Origin: Oligoflexia bacterium
GTDB lineage: Bacteria > Bdellovibrionota > Bdellovibrionia > JABDDW01
NCBI GenBank assembly: GCA_034439615.1
Contig: JAWXAT010000009.1
Span: 1-64,000 of the forward strand
DNA length: 64,000 nt
Reading direction: 5' to 3'
Shown here: positions 35,618 to 44,815 of the stretch, piece by piece
Layout: every line of letters starts with the position of its first letter
Numbering within the stretch: position 1 is the first letter of the stretch
The notes under the pieces: model-generated
The model's input: only the letters and a program-made list of their open reading frames with translations
The model's database searches: none
What the model was told of the DNA's origin: nothing
Translations under genes and position numbers: made by a program

Positions 35618-37105
35618 ATGATTAAAATAAATAAAGTTGTTTTAGCGTTTGTGTCTGTTCTTTGTCTTTTAACCTTCATGGCTTGTTCTACAGGCGGGAA
35701 AAAAGCAAATATTCCAAGCAATGCTGATCCTAAAGAAGAAATATCAAAACTTGAAGTAGATATTCGTACAGCGATCTCAAAAAATGTTGATGTACTAGCT
35801 CCTGATGAATTCGAAAATTGTAATGAATGGCTCTCAGAAGCTCGGTCAGATTTCGCTGCAAAAAAGAACCAAGAAGAAATTCTAGAAGATTTAAGAAAAA
35901 GTCGGGGTTTTTTAGAACAAGCCTACGCAACATCTGTAAATCGCGAGTCAAAAGCTCCTGGTCTTTTTGTTGCTCGCCAAGCTGCTCTATCTGCAGGTGC
36001 GAGTTCACAGCCCACTTTAGAGAAAGAACTAAAGAGTGTTGATTCTGAAGTCAGCTCTAATGCTTCAGAGTTAGAAAATCTCAAAACTGATGAAATTGTA
36101 AAACTACAAGATCAATACATTAATCTTGAAAGACGTGCGGTTATTCTGACTCAATTAGGTTCGGCGCAAGCAAAAATCAATGGCGCCCGAAAGGATCGTG
36201 CAGAAAAGCGCGCCCCCTTAACTTTGAAAAAAGCGGATTTGTCTTTAAAAAATTCAGAATCTGTTATTTCAACAAATGTGCGAAATCCACAGGGGTTTCA
36301 AGTTTCAGTAGCTGAAGCAAATCGCGATGCTGCTATGTTGTCAGATGTGATGAATACAATTAAAGAAAACGGCAAATCTTTGTCAGAGGCCGCAGCCATT
36401 AAAATGGTTAACCAAAATAACCTAATAAGCGCAATGAATACTGAAAAAACAAACACTGCAAATAAAACTGCAGCCGATGCTGCAACTCTTGCAACTAAAA
36501 CTGCGGCAGATGCAGAGAATCTTGCGAACACCAATGCTGCAGACGCAGAGAATCTTGCAAACATCAATGCGGCAGCAGCAGCGTCACAAGATGAAAAGAA
36601 CAGCCAGTTAAATTCAGAGATTCAAGGTAAGGACAAAGATCTTACAACTGCAAATGACAAAGTTGAAATTCAACGGGTCATTGAGCAAGCGCGAAGTGAA
36701 TTTAAACCCGATGAAGCTGAAGCTTTTCAACAGGGTGGAAAACTTGTAATCCGAATGAAGAACGTGAATTTCGATAGCGGACGATCTGACTTACCAGGTG
36801 CTTCGCTTTTAGGGTTAGCAAAAGTTTCTAATATCGCAAAGACCTTAAATGCTTCAGTGATTGAAGTTCAAGGCCACACTGATTCAGTTGGTGGCGAATC
36901 AACAAACAAAGCTATTTCTGAAGCCAGAGCAAGTTCAGTTGCATCTTATTTTAAGTCTAACGGATTTAACGAAATTAATGTGCTATCAGCGGGCTACGGT
37001 TTTTCTAAACCTATCGCGACAAACAAATCAAAGTTAGGTCGCGCACAAAACCGTCGTGTGGATATTATTATAACTCCAAAAACGACTGAGCCAACTTCGC
37101 TTTAA
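35618..37105 (+). CDS. OmpA-family peptidoglycan-associated lipoprotein
   Basis: 495 residues from ATG 35618 (AAAGGA upstream); a start 16 codons earlier is unlikely. Lipobox LTFMAC gives a lipidated Cys near residue 23. The middle is long and helical, beginning with a DUF4398-like segment (LAPDEFENCNEWLSEARSDF), and holds Ala/Asn/Glu-rich heptad-like repeats (ATKTAADAENLANTNAADAE). The C-terminal OmpA domain has NFDSGRSDL, VQGHTDSVGGESTNKAIS and GRAQNRRVDI, which bind peptidoglycan. It tethers outer membrane to cell wall and is followed by a strong terminator. Confidence 0.88.
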   Translation: MIKINKVVLAFVSVLCLLTFMACSTGGKKANIPSNADPKEEISKLEVDIRTAISKNVDVLAPDEFENCNEWLSEARSDFAAKKNQEEILEDLRKSRGFLEQAYATSVNRESKAPGLFVARQAALSAGASSQPTLEKELKSVDSEVSSNASELENLKTDEIVKLQDQYINLERRAVILTQLGSAQAKINGARKDRAEKRAPLTLKKADLSLKNSESVISTNVRNPQGFQVSVAEANRDAAMLSDVMNTIKENGKSLSEAAAIKMVNQNNLISAMNTEKTNTANKTAADAATLATKTAADAENLANTNAADAENLANINAAAAASQDEKNSQLNSEIQGKDKDLTTANDKVEIQRVIEQARSEFKPDEAEAFQQGGKLVIRMKNVNFDSGRSDLPGASLLGLAKVSNIAKTLNASVIEVQGHTDSVGGESTNKAISEARASSVASYFKSNGFNEINVLSAGYGFSKPIATNKSKLGRAQNRRVDIIITPKTTEPTSL

Positions 37106-37126
37106 AATTTTATTGATCTTCGAGTC

Positions 37127-37160
37127 AAAGGCCAGCGCCAGTAGCGTTGGCCTTTTTTTT
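37127..37160 (+). terminator. Intrinsic terminator of the OmpA lipoprotein gene
   Basis: AAAGGCCAGCGC pairs with GCGTTGGCCTTT (one G-T pair) and is followed by eight T residues. Confidence 0.88.
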
Positions 37161-37363
37161 GCGGCTAATTTAGCCAAATCTAGACCCATTAATCGCACTC
37201 ATAAGAATGTTAGCTCCTCATCAGGCCCATTCCTGATTTTATCATAAGTAGCCAACCAATTCCTTCGTCCTCAAACTAGACCGAATACCTGTACAGCTTT
37301 TTTACCGCACTCCAAACCTATAAATATTCACGAAATTGACGCTCGCTGTGCCGATAAGTAAGT

Positions 37364-37873
37364 GTGAAGAAATTTAAATCAAATTTTAAGCTGCTTTTTA
37401 TTTCCATTGTAGTTCTGGCAATCGGAGCAGTCTTTTCGATCATCAGTTGTGCGAAGGTTCCAACTAAATATACTGAGAATAAAATGGAGCCGCAAAAAGC
37501 TTCCGTCGAAATTTCAAATATTGATTTTAAGTTTTTCCTTTGGGTTATTTTGGTATTCGCGTTTGTTTGGGTTATCAGCCGTATAAGACGCACAAGCCTC
37601 ACAAAGCATGAGAAAATTAAGACCTATGCTGGGTATTATGTAAGATCTAAATCAGGGAAGCTTGTGCACCGGTGGGTTGCTGAGAAATATCTCGGTCGTA
37701 AACTTTATCCCAATGAGATTGTACATCACATTAATGGGATACGAGATGATAACTCTTTGTGGAATCTTTGTGTGATGGACAGAGAGAAACATGAACATTT
37801 TCATGCTTGGCTAAAATGGCAAAAAGAAAAGAATGGGTTTTATCCACAGCCAAATCATAGATATTTTCAATAA
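37364..37873 (+). CDS. Membrane-anchored HNH-endonuclease-like protein
   Basis: 169 residues from a GTG at 37364 without a good ribosome site, so the start is uncertain. Two hydrophobic segments (about 8-28 and 56-73) precede a soluble C-terminal HNH region: GKLVHRWVAEKYLGRKL, then HHINGIRDDN (121-130), LWNLCVMDREKHEHFH. This is the HNH_3-like homing endonuclease signature with the His-His pair and the Asn. HNH nucleases fused to membrane helices are uncommon; defence or mobile-element origin is possible. Confidence 0.68.
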   Translation: MKKFKSNFKLLFISIVVLAIGAVFSIISCAKVPTKYTENKMEPQKASVEISNIDFKFFLWVILVFAFVWVISRIRRTSLTKHEKIKTYAGYYVRSKSGKLVHRWVAEKYLGRKLYPNEIVHHINGIRDDNSLWNLCVMDREKHEHFHAWLKWQKEKNGFYPQPNHRYFQ

Positions 37874-38426
37874 AGCAAAAACACAAACTGAAAAAGCCTG
37901 GCTCGGCGGAGTCGCTGCCATGGGGGATTTCAGCCAGTACATCAGTCAAACTGATTTTGTATCTAAATTAAACAATTATAAAAGTGAAGTTTCAAAAGCT
38001 ATGGATGCTGGTTTTGAGGCTAAGGGCTTAATCGACATTGAAACTAATCTAAAAATTTCACCTTCAAACCATAGAATTTTAATTGAGGGTCATGGCTTTT
38101 TTGAATCAATCGCTGAAGCAAGAGAAGTAGGCGAGGCTAAAGGCTGGTCTGATTCTGAGACGTTTACCACTTGGTTTAAATCCTATTTCACAGATCTCTC
38201 ATCACCTGCGGGAATGCCTGTCTTTGGTAAGTTAACTGATGATGCTTATGCGTTTTTGAGATCGTTTGATGTGAGTGAGGAAACAGCACGAGATCTACTC
38301 ACGGTGAATGGGCAAGAAGCTTTTGAGTCACTTGTAGGTGGCACGTTAGCAGCGTTGGATTATTCATGTCATGGAAGAAACAGGATAAAGACAACTTCTC
38401 AAAAGCACTTGGAGCTATTGGTTTAG
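37833..38426 (+). CDS. Protein of unknown function, probably the 5' half of a frameshifted gene
   Basis: 197 residues at most, overlapping the HNH gene by 41 bases from its first ATG. It has IFNKAKTQTEKAWLGGV near its start, mixed helical content and the late stretch EAFESLVGGTLAALDY, after which the frame runs through about 20 atypical residues (SCHGRNRIKTTSQ). The next frame picks up coherent sequence at that point. No family recognised. Confidence 0.5.
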   Translation: MGFIHSQIIDIFNKAKTQTEKAWLGGVAAMGDFSQYISQTDFVSKLNNYKSEVSKAMDAGFEAKGLIDIETNLKISPSNHRILIEGHGFFESIAEAREVGEAKGWSDSETFTTWFKSYFTDLSSPAGMPVFGKLTDDAYAFLRSFDVSEETARDLLTVNGQEAFESLVGGTLAALDYSCHGRNRIKTTSQKHLELLV

Positions 38427-38785
38427 GTGGCGCTGTGAGTATGAACCCAGTGGTCTTAGTCTTTATCATTGTAGCAGCAGCACTAGGGTATAACACACTT
38501 GTTTGTCACAAAGCTGTTACTAGAGGGGTCATTTTTAGTTCAACTACAATGCTGACAAGTTTTTTAATACCCGGTCCATTACTTTTAGGTGTGGTACCTG
38601 GAATTGTTTTAGCTACTTATGTGAATAAGAAGATGGGTAAGGATTTTGATCTTTCAGCTCAAGTGAAGATTATTTATGGGAAGGTTATTGATCCTGTTGA
38701 GCGGGAGAAGATTGTGGCGAGTGTTGAACGACTCATTGAAGATCTTCGATCGAAGACGTCTGAATTAGTGGATAAAGTTGGATGA
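38366..38785 (+). CDS. Small membrane protein, overlapping the preceding frame by 61 bases
   Basis: 139 residues with two to three membrane segments (SMNPVVLVFIIVAAALGYN, VIFSSTTMLTSFLIPGPLLLGVVPGIVLATYV) and a charged C-terminal helix (VEREKIVASVERLIEDLRSK). Either it is translated by coupling from the preceding gene or the two frames are one gene split by a frameshift near 38360. It lacks its own ribosome site. Family not recognised. Confidence 0.5.
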   Translation: MSWKKQDKDNFSKALGAIGLGGAVSMNPVVLVFIIVAAALGYNTLVCHKAVTRGVIFSSTTMLTSFLIPGPLLLGVVPGIVLATYVNKKMGKDFDLSAQVKIIYGKVIDPVEREKIVASVERLIEDLRSKTSELVDKVG

Positions 38786-38840
38786 GTACATCATAGTGAT
38801 AATTCACTCAATGCGTGTCATTCACCCGTGTATTTTTAAA

Positions 38841-39788
38841 TTATGCTGCGTCTTTCTTTTCTGTAGGCAAGGGTGGAAGTGCGACAGTTTCTGTTACAGT
38901 TGATATTGGTAGTGGAGTGGTTGAAGCAGCGGGCGGCTGGAGAACTGCTGGAACCTCAGCTGTTAAATCCTTTGTTGCAGTTCTGCGTTGTTTCCTACCT
39001 GCACGCTTTTGTGACTTAACATACTTTGCTAGTTCAGCTCGTTTTACGTCATTCCAATCTTTAACTGCATCATCGAGACCTTTTTCGACAAGCTCGAATA
39101 TTGTTTCGATAAGAAGTTCCACATTAACTTTTAATTCAAATTCACCGCGAATAGTCTTTGCTATATTCTTTACGACATCAACAGACAAAATAGCTCGTGC
39201 GAGTGATTCAGGAGAAAAAGCTGTAGCTTCTTTTGCAGATTCTTCCCATTCATTTGAATCAAATGTAGATTCGTGAAAATCGGTTAGATACCAACATAAT
39301 TCTTCTACTGCTTTTTTAGAGATATCTATATCTTCTGCTCCATTTAATATATCAAAAGCATAGACTTCTATGGCGCCAATTTCTGCATCGGAAAAATCAT
39401 AGAGTTTCCATTCAAAACCATTACTGAGAATACCCCAGCGAATCCCTAGATGATTCAAATATTCGCCAAGTTGACTTAGACCAGATCTATAATTTGATTT
39501 TTCAAAATCAAAACCAAGTTTTTTGATTTCAACAATGAATAACGGCTTATTGTTTTTATTAACTATAAGATCAGGTCGTGTTTTACCTTTTGCTTCTTGT
39601 GCCGTTACCATATAGCCATTGGTTGCTGTGTAGCCTAAACAGTTTACAAGAACACGTTGGCACCAGCTTTCTACATCAGACTCTTTAGTTGCTGTATTCG
39701 CAGCTAAAGCTTTGAGTTGATGTAAATGCTCTGTTACTTGATCAGACATTTGACGGATAAGTTTATCCCGTTTTGTTTCGCGTGCCAT
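38841..39788 (-). CDS. Stand-alone HsdR N-terminal-like nuclease domain protein
   Basis: 315 residues, ATG 39788 behind GGGGGC. Residues about 35-150 match the type I restriction enzyme R-subunit N-terminal (HSDR_N) fold: Asp73 in RPDLIV, then FIVEIKKLG (Glu87, Lys89), a PD-(D/E)XK core, and YLNHLGIRWGILSNGFEWKLY. No helicase motor follows; the C-terminal part is helical, then Lys-rich and Pro/Ala-rich. No hsdM or hsdS lies nearby. It may be a solitary nuclease or DNA-binding relative. Confidence 0.78.
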   Translation of the reverse strand: MARETKRDKLIRQMSDQVTEHLHQLKALAANTATKESDVESWCQRVLVNCLGYTATNGYMVTAQEAKGKTRPDLIVNKNNKPLFIVEIKKLGFDFEKSNYRSGLSQLGEYLNHLGIRWGILSNGFEWKLYDFSDAEIGAIEVYAFDILNGAEDIDISKKAVEELCWYLTDFHESTFDSNEWEESAKEATAFSPESLARAILSVDVVKNIAKTIRGEFELKVNVELLIETIFELVEKGLDDAVKDWNDVKRAELAKYVKSQKRAGRKQRRTATKDLTAEVPAVLQPPAASTTPLPISTVTETVALPPLPTEKKDAA

Positions 39789-40013
39789 TTGTGCCCCCGC
39801 AGTTTGTGCATATAGACTATCGGCCAGGGTTAAGTGGTTCTGAAGTTAATCTTAAAAATATTTTCTATTGCTTAATATTTTTACAGAAATCGAAACGTTA
39901 CTGAAGGGACGGTAGGTGTGTTGTGTGGTTTGTAAACAATATATATATATGACAACGTACTTAACTCAGTCCTATCTTTGTGACCCTTGGGTTTCATATT
40001 TTATACCAAACAA

Positions 40014-40943
40014 ATGATTTTAGAAGATGCAAAAAAATACGAATCACGAACGGGCTGGTATAAAGCAAGCCCGAAACTATATCGAGCTGCAATCCAGAGG
40101 GAAATTCTTAAACAAGCCTGTAGGCATATGTTCAGGTTGGGTAACAAAGCACAATGCTATATTTATATCCTAGAGTTTCAAGATAAGTCTTTTTATGTCG
40201 GAATTACAGCTAATCCTCAATATAGGTTAAATCATCACTTAACAAGACATCCAAAAATAAAAATAAAATCCAAGACTGTTCCATACAAATTTTTACTTTC
40301 TCAAAAATTATATCCAGCTGAAATTGCTGCAAAAAAGGAAGCGCAATTAATTCAAACGTATTTAAATAAAGGCTGGTCTTCGATAGGAAACCCCAAAAGA
40401 GCTGGTCACCTTGGTGGAGCTCACAGGAAGTATACCACGAAAAAGCAAATTTATGAGGTAGCAGCGAAATGTAAATCCAGAACAGACTTTATCAGGAACT
40501 ACGTTTTAGCATATGTTACAGCCATTAGCATGGGTATAGTTCAGGAAGTATTGTCTCAATTTAAACCGTTAAAAAAATTAAACGGTTATTGGAACACTAG
40601 GACTATTAAGTATTGCTTGTCTAAATCAGCTACGTGGAAAGATTTTCGAGAAAATTATCCACAAGCATATGGAAGAGCTCAGATAATGGGAATTTTGGAT
40701 TCACTGAAAAAATATTCTTGTCACTTCGGAATATCATACGAAAAAAAGCCACCAGGTTATTGGAGTATCAAAAGGCATAGAGATTTAGAAATTAAACGGT
40801 TAAAGAAAAAGTTTAAAAATCAACAAATTACCATTCGTATTATTTTAGAAGAGAGCTCAGGTCTTTATAGGTATTTTTGTAACTCAGGTCAGCTTCAATT
40901 ATTTAGAAAAAACTTTAATTTGAAGTGGCCATCTCGTTCGTGA
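40014..40943 (+). CDS. GIY-YIG nuclease-like protein with repeated DNA-binding-type modules
   Basis: 309 residues from ATG 40014; an upstream TTG is less likely. A GIY-YIG core runs from YIYILEFQDKSFYVGIT (49-65) to Arg71 and HH at 74-75. Around it are imperfect modules of some 40 residues: AKKYESRTGWYKASPKLYRA (start), AAKCKSRTDFIRNYVLAYVT, CLSKSATWKDFRENYPQAYG and perhaps a fourth at the end. These resemble the helical modules seen in free-standing homing or phage GIY-YIG proteins. The protein is highly basic. Probably a mobile or defence-related DNA endonuclease. Confidence 0.7.
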   Translation: MILEDAKKYESRTGWYKASPKLYRAAIQREILKQACRHMFRLGNKAQCYIYILEFQDKSFYVGITANPQYRLNHHLTRHPKIKIKSKTVPYKFLLSQKLYPAEIAAKKEAQLIQTYLNKGWSSIGNPKRAGHLGGAHRKYTTKKQIYEVAAKCKSRTDFIRNYVLAYVTAISMGIVQEVLSQFKPLKKLNGYWNTRTIKYCLSKSATWKDFRENYPQAYGRAQIMGILDSLKKYSCHFGISYEKKPPGYWSIKRHRDLEIKRLKKKFKNQQITIRIILEESSGLYRYFCNSGQLQLFRKNFNLKWPSRS

Positions 40944-41036
40944 AAAAATCACTGCACTCCACCGTCAGATCTCCCAAATCTTTTGTCTTTTCATTGATCC
41001 AGGTTTGAATAAATTCAGAATGATTTTGATATTTAC

Positions 41037-43134
41037 TCATCCTGGTCTGCTTGCACTTGACATTTCTGTGTGAGAATTTTGCTCTTGAGCAAATGGCCGT
41101 GAGTCTAAAGGAAGCTCCACTACAAATGTAACGCCCCTACTTGGTGTGCTTTCTACTTTAACTATTCCGCCATGAGCTTCTGCAAGGCCGCGCACCAAGG
41201 TTAATCCTAATCCCCATCCAGCTTCACCACTCTTTTCAGCAGATTTAGTTCTGTGGCCACTATCAAAGATATTAATCTGCTCTTCGGGAGTTAGTGGTTT
41301 GCCTTCATTATGTACTGCTATTTGCACCATTTCATTTATTTGACTTAAACTAATAGACACAGGGGTTTTCGGAAATCCGTATTTAACTGCGTTATTCGCT
41401 AAATTCTCGATAACTTTTCTTAAACCTTGGCAATGCCAGTGGCCGCGAATCTCTTTCTTAGCACGAAGAATAATTCTATTTTCGTACATCAAATTCAGCT
41501 CTTCAACTGTGGCAGTAGTAACTTCTGTGAGATTGCAGGACTCGATTTGAATTGGAAGTTTATGACCCGACCGAATTCGATTTGCGTCTAAAAGATCTTG
41601 AATCATCATGTCAGCTCGTTCAAGGCTTGAAACAATCTTACTGACAGATTGAACCAGGCTGTCTGTTGCCGGCTGATTTCTAATTAAAATTTGAGCGCCT
41701 AGCTTGGCCGCTGCCAGTGGATTTCTAAGATCATGGCTAAGAGTTGCCACGAACTTTTCTCGAATCTCGCGCTCCATTTTGAGATTTTCTAAATCTATAC
41801 GCGACATATCCAAAAGATGTTCGTTCTCGCTTTGAATCCGAACCTGGTCATCAATATCTGTATTGGTTCCAAACCAACGAATAATTTTTTTGTTTAAATC
41901 TAGAATTGGCACAGCTCTAGTTAAAAACCATCGCCATTCGCCATTTTTATTTTTAAGTGGAAATGTTAATTCCCAAGGCTCATTTTTTTTCCAGGCTTGA
42001 GAAATAAAATCAACCACTCGCTCGACATGGTCTGGGTGATGCACTCGAACCCATTCTTGACCTTTCATTTCTTCAAGTGTTGTTCCTGTATAATCGTACC
42101 ATCGCTGGTTGTACCAATAAATCCAACCATCTCCATTGGCCATCCACGTTAGCTGTGGAATTGAATCAGCAAGCGTTCTAAATTGGCGCTCGCTATCTTC
42201 AATTTTTTTTCGATCTAAAATTTTATCGGTAACATCTATTGCATTAATATGCACACCGTAGGGCTTTCCATGAGCGTTCAAGATTCTCTTATAAGTAAAA
42301 TCAAAATATCTGTCTTCTGGTGAGCTTTCAGGCTGCCGCTTTAAAAAAACGTTTATCTCCTTGCCAATGAAGGTCTCGCCGGTTTCATAAACTTTATCCA
42401 ATAATTGTTTAACAAAAGGTTGATCTATCAATTCAGGCAAGGCCTCAAGAAGTGCCTTTCCAACAACATCTCTGTGACCGATGAGTTGCAGATAGACGGA
42501 GTTAACTTTTTCAAAAATATGTGTGGGTCCTCGAAGCAAAGCCATTGCAGTTGGCGACTCAGCAAAAAGTGCTTCAAATTTTTCTCGCTCGGTATCAGCA
42601 TAATCTTTCTGCTGCTTAGTCTCAAGAAGTGACATCTGAAGATTTCGACGAGTCTCATCGAGCGCCATTGAGAGCTCCATCGCCCGCTGTGCAGATTTGC
42701 TTTCTGTATCGACCTGCCCTTTTGCCGTTAAACGGACTCGCTCATTGTGAAGGGCTGCCGCGAGGAGTGGAATAAGAACACTTATTTCAAATGCCCGATC
42801 AAGATCAGGAGCTCCGCCTAGCAATACCAGAATCGAACCATCTGAAGCGGCAATACCGATTACAAGTGTCAATTGATTGTCGTAAGGAGATATTAAGTGG
42901 GCTGTTTGATTTCTAGTTTCCTGGCACTCTGAGATAAATTCTCGCCATTTTCGCCCCCCCTGGAAGAGTTTGAGGAAATCCTGGAGCAGGGAGTAGAATA
43001 TTTAGAGTGCTATCTTTGGTGAATAACAAGAAATCGACAGCGCCTAAAGCGTTGGCAAACTTTTTTGCAGCTCCAGGACGCTCTGCAAGATCACTCAAAC
43101 TGCCGATAAAAGTGAGAAGTCTTTGATCTAACAC
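41037..43134 (-). CDS. PAS sensor histidine kinase, split by a frameshift in a G7 run
   Basis: Two frames make one protein of about 698 residues. The first (from GTG 43134, with GGAAG upstream) encodes 73 residues of a GAF-like start and terminates early. The second carries the rest of the GAF-like region, two PAS domains (second: YWYNQRWYDYTGTTLEEMKG), the phospho-His box FVATLSHDLRNPLAAAKLG and a HATPase. Reading one G less in the C7/G7 run at 42954-42960 joins them smoothly (PGG then RKWREFISEC). The downstream frame alone has no ATG at its start. It may be a sequencing error, a phase-variable switch or a pseudogene. Lies 21 bases after a FIST gene, a likely sensor partner. Confidence 0.75.
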
Positions 43135-43155
43135 TTTTTAACTTCCTTGCTCCTG

Positions 43156-44322
43156 TTACTCAGGAAATATGCAAACAACAGCAGTGCAGTTATGAAATCC
43201 ACTAAACTGACCTTCAACTCGAGCAATTTGGCCGTAGCTGTTGCAGCCAGCGTACTTGGTATTCTGACCTAATGAATTTTGAAGAGCTTGAAGTTCTAAA
43301 CCAAAATCTTTTCCCATCCTGAGGCGTGTAGCTACACAATCAAAAAAGAGTGCAGTTTTTGGTTTATTGTTTCCAAGCTGCTTTAATGCAGATTCAACAG
43401 CAGTTTGTGCGGCATCTTCAGATGATTTATTGCTGGCTTTCATTATGTAAACTGTCGCACCTGTAGGAATATCTGAAGCGCATAATACTGAACCGTCAGC
43501 TTGAACCGAAAGAGGTACGCGAATTTTATAGCCGCCCTCTGCTTTAATGCCCAAAGTATTATGGAGAAAAAAGGACATTGGATTAGATTTATCAAATTCT
43601 TGTTTTGTAACTTCTGAGTGCTCTTCAAAAACTTCGACAGCTGGAATTGAGTTTAAACTTATAAGCCTCATTCCTTCTGATTCAGTAACTTTAAATGGTT
43701 CGCTTGCAACGTCCCAGCCGTGTTCAGCGCCAACTCCTAATGGTTTAACTGAGAGAATTTCAAGCCCAACGACGGCATCTGTTTCAGCTTTGGTGTCATG
43801 AAAAACATGGGTTTGACTAAATTTGGCGTCATCACCTGAGCCACCGCCAAAAAATTGATAAGTTCCACCTGTCAGCGTCGTTAGTTCTTCAATCAAAGAA
43901 TCTGTATAGCCTGCAAGGGCATCTGCAAGCAGAAGTACCGAACGATAAGGGTACGTTGTGTTCTTCCCTTGAAATGTCGAAATTAATTCCCTTGCAGCAC
44001 CTGAACGGTTAGCACGTATGCCGCGCCCAATATTAAGTGTAAATTTCATATCTGATGAACACATTGCTAAAGCTGAAGCTGCAGAGACTCCGTGTTTACC
44101 TGTGATGAACTCTCCAGCAGAAGAGCAGCCTACAATAATCTTAGATTTTGAGCTTACTTTCAGTGCTTCAAGAAGTTTTGTGAAATTGTAATTAGATGAT
44201 GCGAATACAATCACAACATCAGCAATGGCATCTTTAAACTCTGCCCGAATTTGATTGCCAAGTGCTGTGCCAGTTTCTTGGCTGTCAGTGAGATCACAAT
44301 AAACAACAGTTGATTCAGTCAT
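43156..44322 (-). CDS. FIST-domain ligand-sensing protein
   Basis: 388 residues from ATG 44322 (GGGAAA upstream); a TTG 16 codons earlier is an alternative. The FIST N region has VIVFASSNYNFTKLLEAL, IIVGCSSAGEFITG and FFGGGSGDDAKF; FIST C contains the later PTGATVYIMKASNK and YAGCNSYGQIARVEG ending. FIST domains are thought to bind small ligands such as amino acids and signal through associated kinases. The downstream kinase gene is on the same transcript, so this protein probably tunes it. Confidence 0.88.
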   Translation of the reverse strand: MTESTVVYCDLTDSQETGTALGNQIRAEFKDAIADVVIVFASSNYNFTKLLEALKVSSKSKIIVGCSSAGEFITGKHGVSAASALAMCSSDMKFTLNIGRGIRANRSGAARELISTFQGKNTTYPYRSVLLLADALAGYTDSLIEELTTLTGGTYQFFGGGSGDDAKFSQTHVFHDTKAETDAVVGLEILSVKPLGVGAEHGWDVASEPFKVTESEGMRLISLNSIPAVEVFEEHSEVTKQEFDKSNPMSFFLHNTLGIKAEGGYKIRVPLSVQADGSVLCASDIPTGATVYIMKASNKSSEDAAQTAVESALKQLGNNKPKTALFFDCVATRLRMGKDFGLELQALQNSLGQNTKYAGCNSYGQIARVEGQFSGFHNCTAVVCIFPE

Positions 44323-44395
44323 TTCATTTCCCACAGCTATTTTGCCGTTTGAAAACTTTAAAATATCCAACGACTTAAATGTTTAACTTGATGAA

Positions 44396-44608
44396 TTATT
44401 TAAGATAGGGGGCCAAGCTATCGATATTTTTGGCTTCAATCAAGATTTCTTTCGGGGATTTGGCTTGCCCAGGTGTGGAGTTGTTACCGCCAACCACGAT
44501 ATCTTGTATATAGCGAACATGGATGATTGTGACGTACACATCGAGGAAGTTTGCTCCACAGAAAAAGCGGTGGTCCTAGATGCGATCCTCTTTGAGATTG
44601 AAGGTCAT
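44396..44608 (-). pseudogene. Degraded fragment of unknown gene, in-frame TAG at codon 11
   Basis: From ATG 44608 the minus strand codes a coherent 70-residue stretch except for a TAG at 44576-44578. After it come FFCGANFLDVYVTIIHVRY then VVGGNNSTPGQAKSPKEIL and a natural-looking end at LAPYLK. I do not recognise the family. It lies just upstream of the FIST gene. The stretch 44609-44742 holds nothing else I can identify. Confidence 0.35.
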
Positions 44609-44742
44609 GGTGTCTCAAGAAATTTCGTTTTAACAAAGTATTTTCACAACTCTTGGTAATGAGTGTCAATATGCGACCATCTTGAAATGCACTGAAATGT
44701 ATTGAAAAGGGCTCTACCTTCAAAGCTTATATATTCGATATA

Positions 44743-44811
44743 AATAGGGTATTATTCCATTTAATAGGGTATTTTGTATTGAAAAATACCCTATTAAGAC
44801 CGATAATACCC
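44743..44811. promoter_or_regulatory. Four operator-like boxes upstream of the Fic gene
   Basis: AATAGGGTATT occurs at 44743-44753 and 44763-44773, its reverse AATACCCTATT at 44785-44795 and a partial AATACCC at 44805-44811. Starts are 20, 22 and 20 bases apart, about two helical turns, so a protein could bind one DNA face. The last box touches the fic start codon. The winged helix at the Fic C-terminus is a candidate binder. Confidence 0.7.
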
Positions 44812-44815
44812 TTAT

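Noticed and set aside
39930-39950. Short TA repeat (ATATATATAT) as a possible slippage or CRISPR-like repeat.
   Set aside because: A single simple repeat in an intergenic gap; no spaced direct repeats anywhere support a CRISPR array.
44465-44659. Plus-strand frame of 64 codons between the FIST and fic genes.
   Set aside because: No ribosome site or recognised motif; the opposite strand shows a more coherent remnant.
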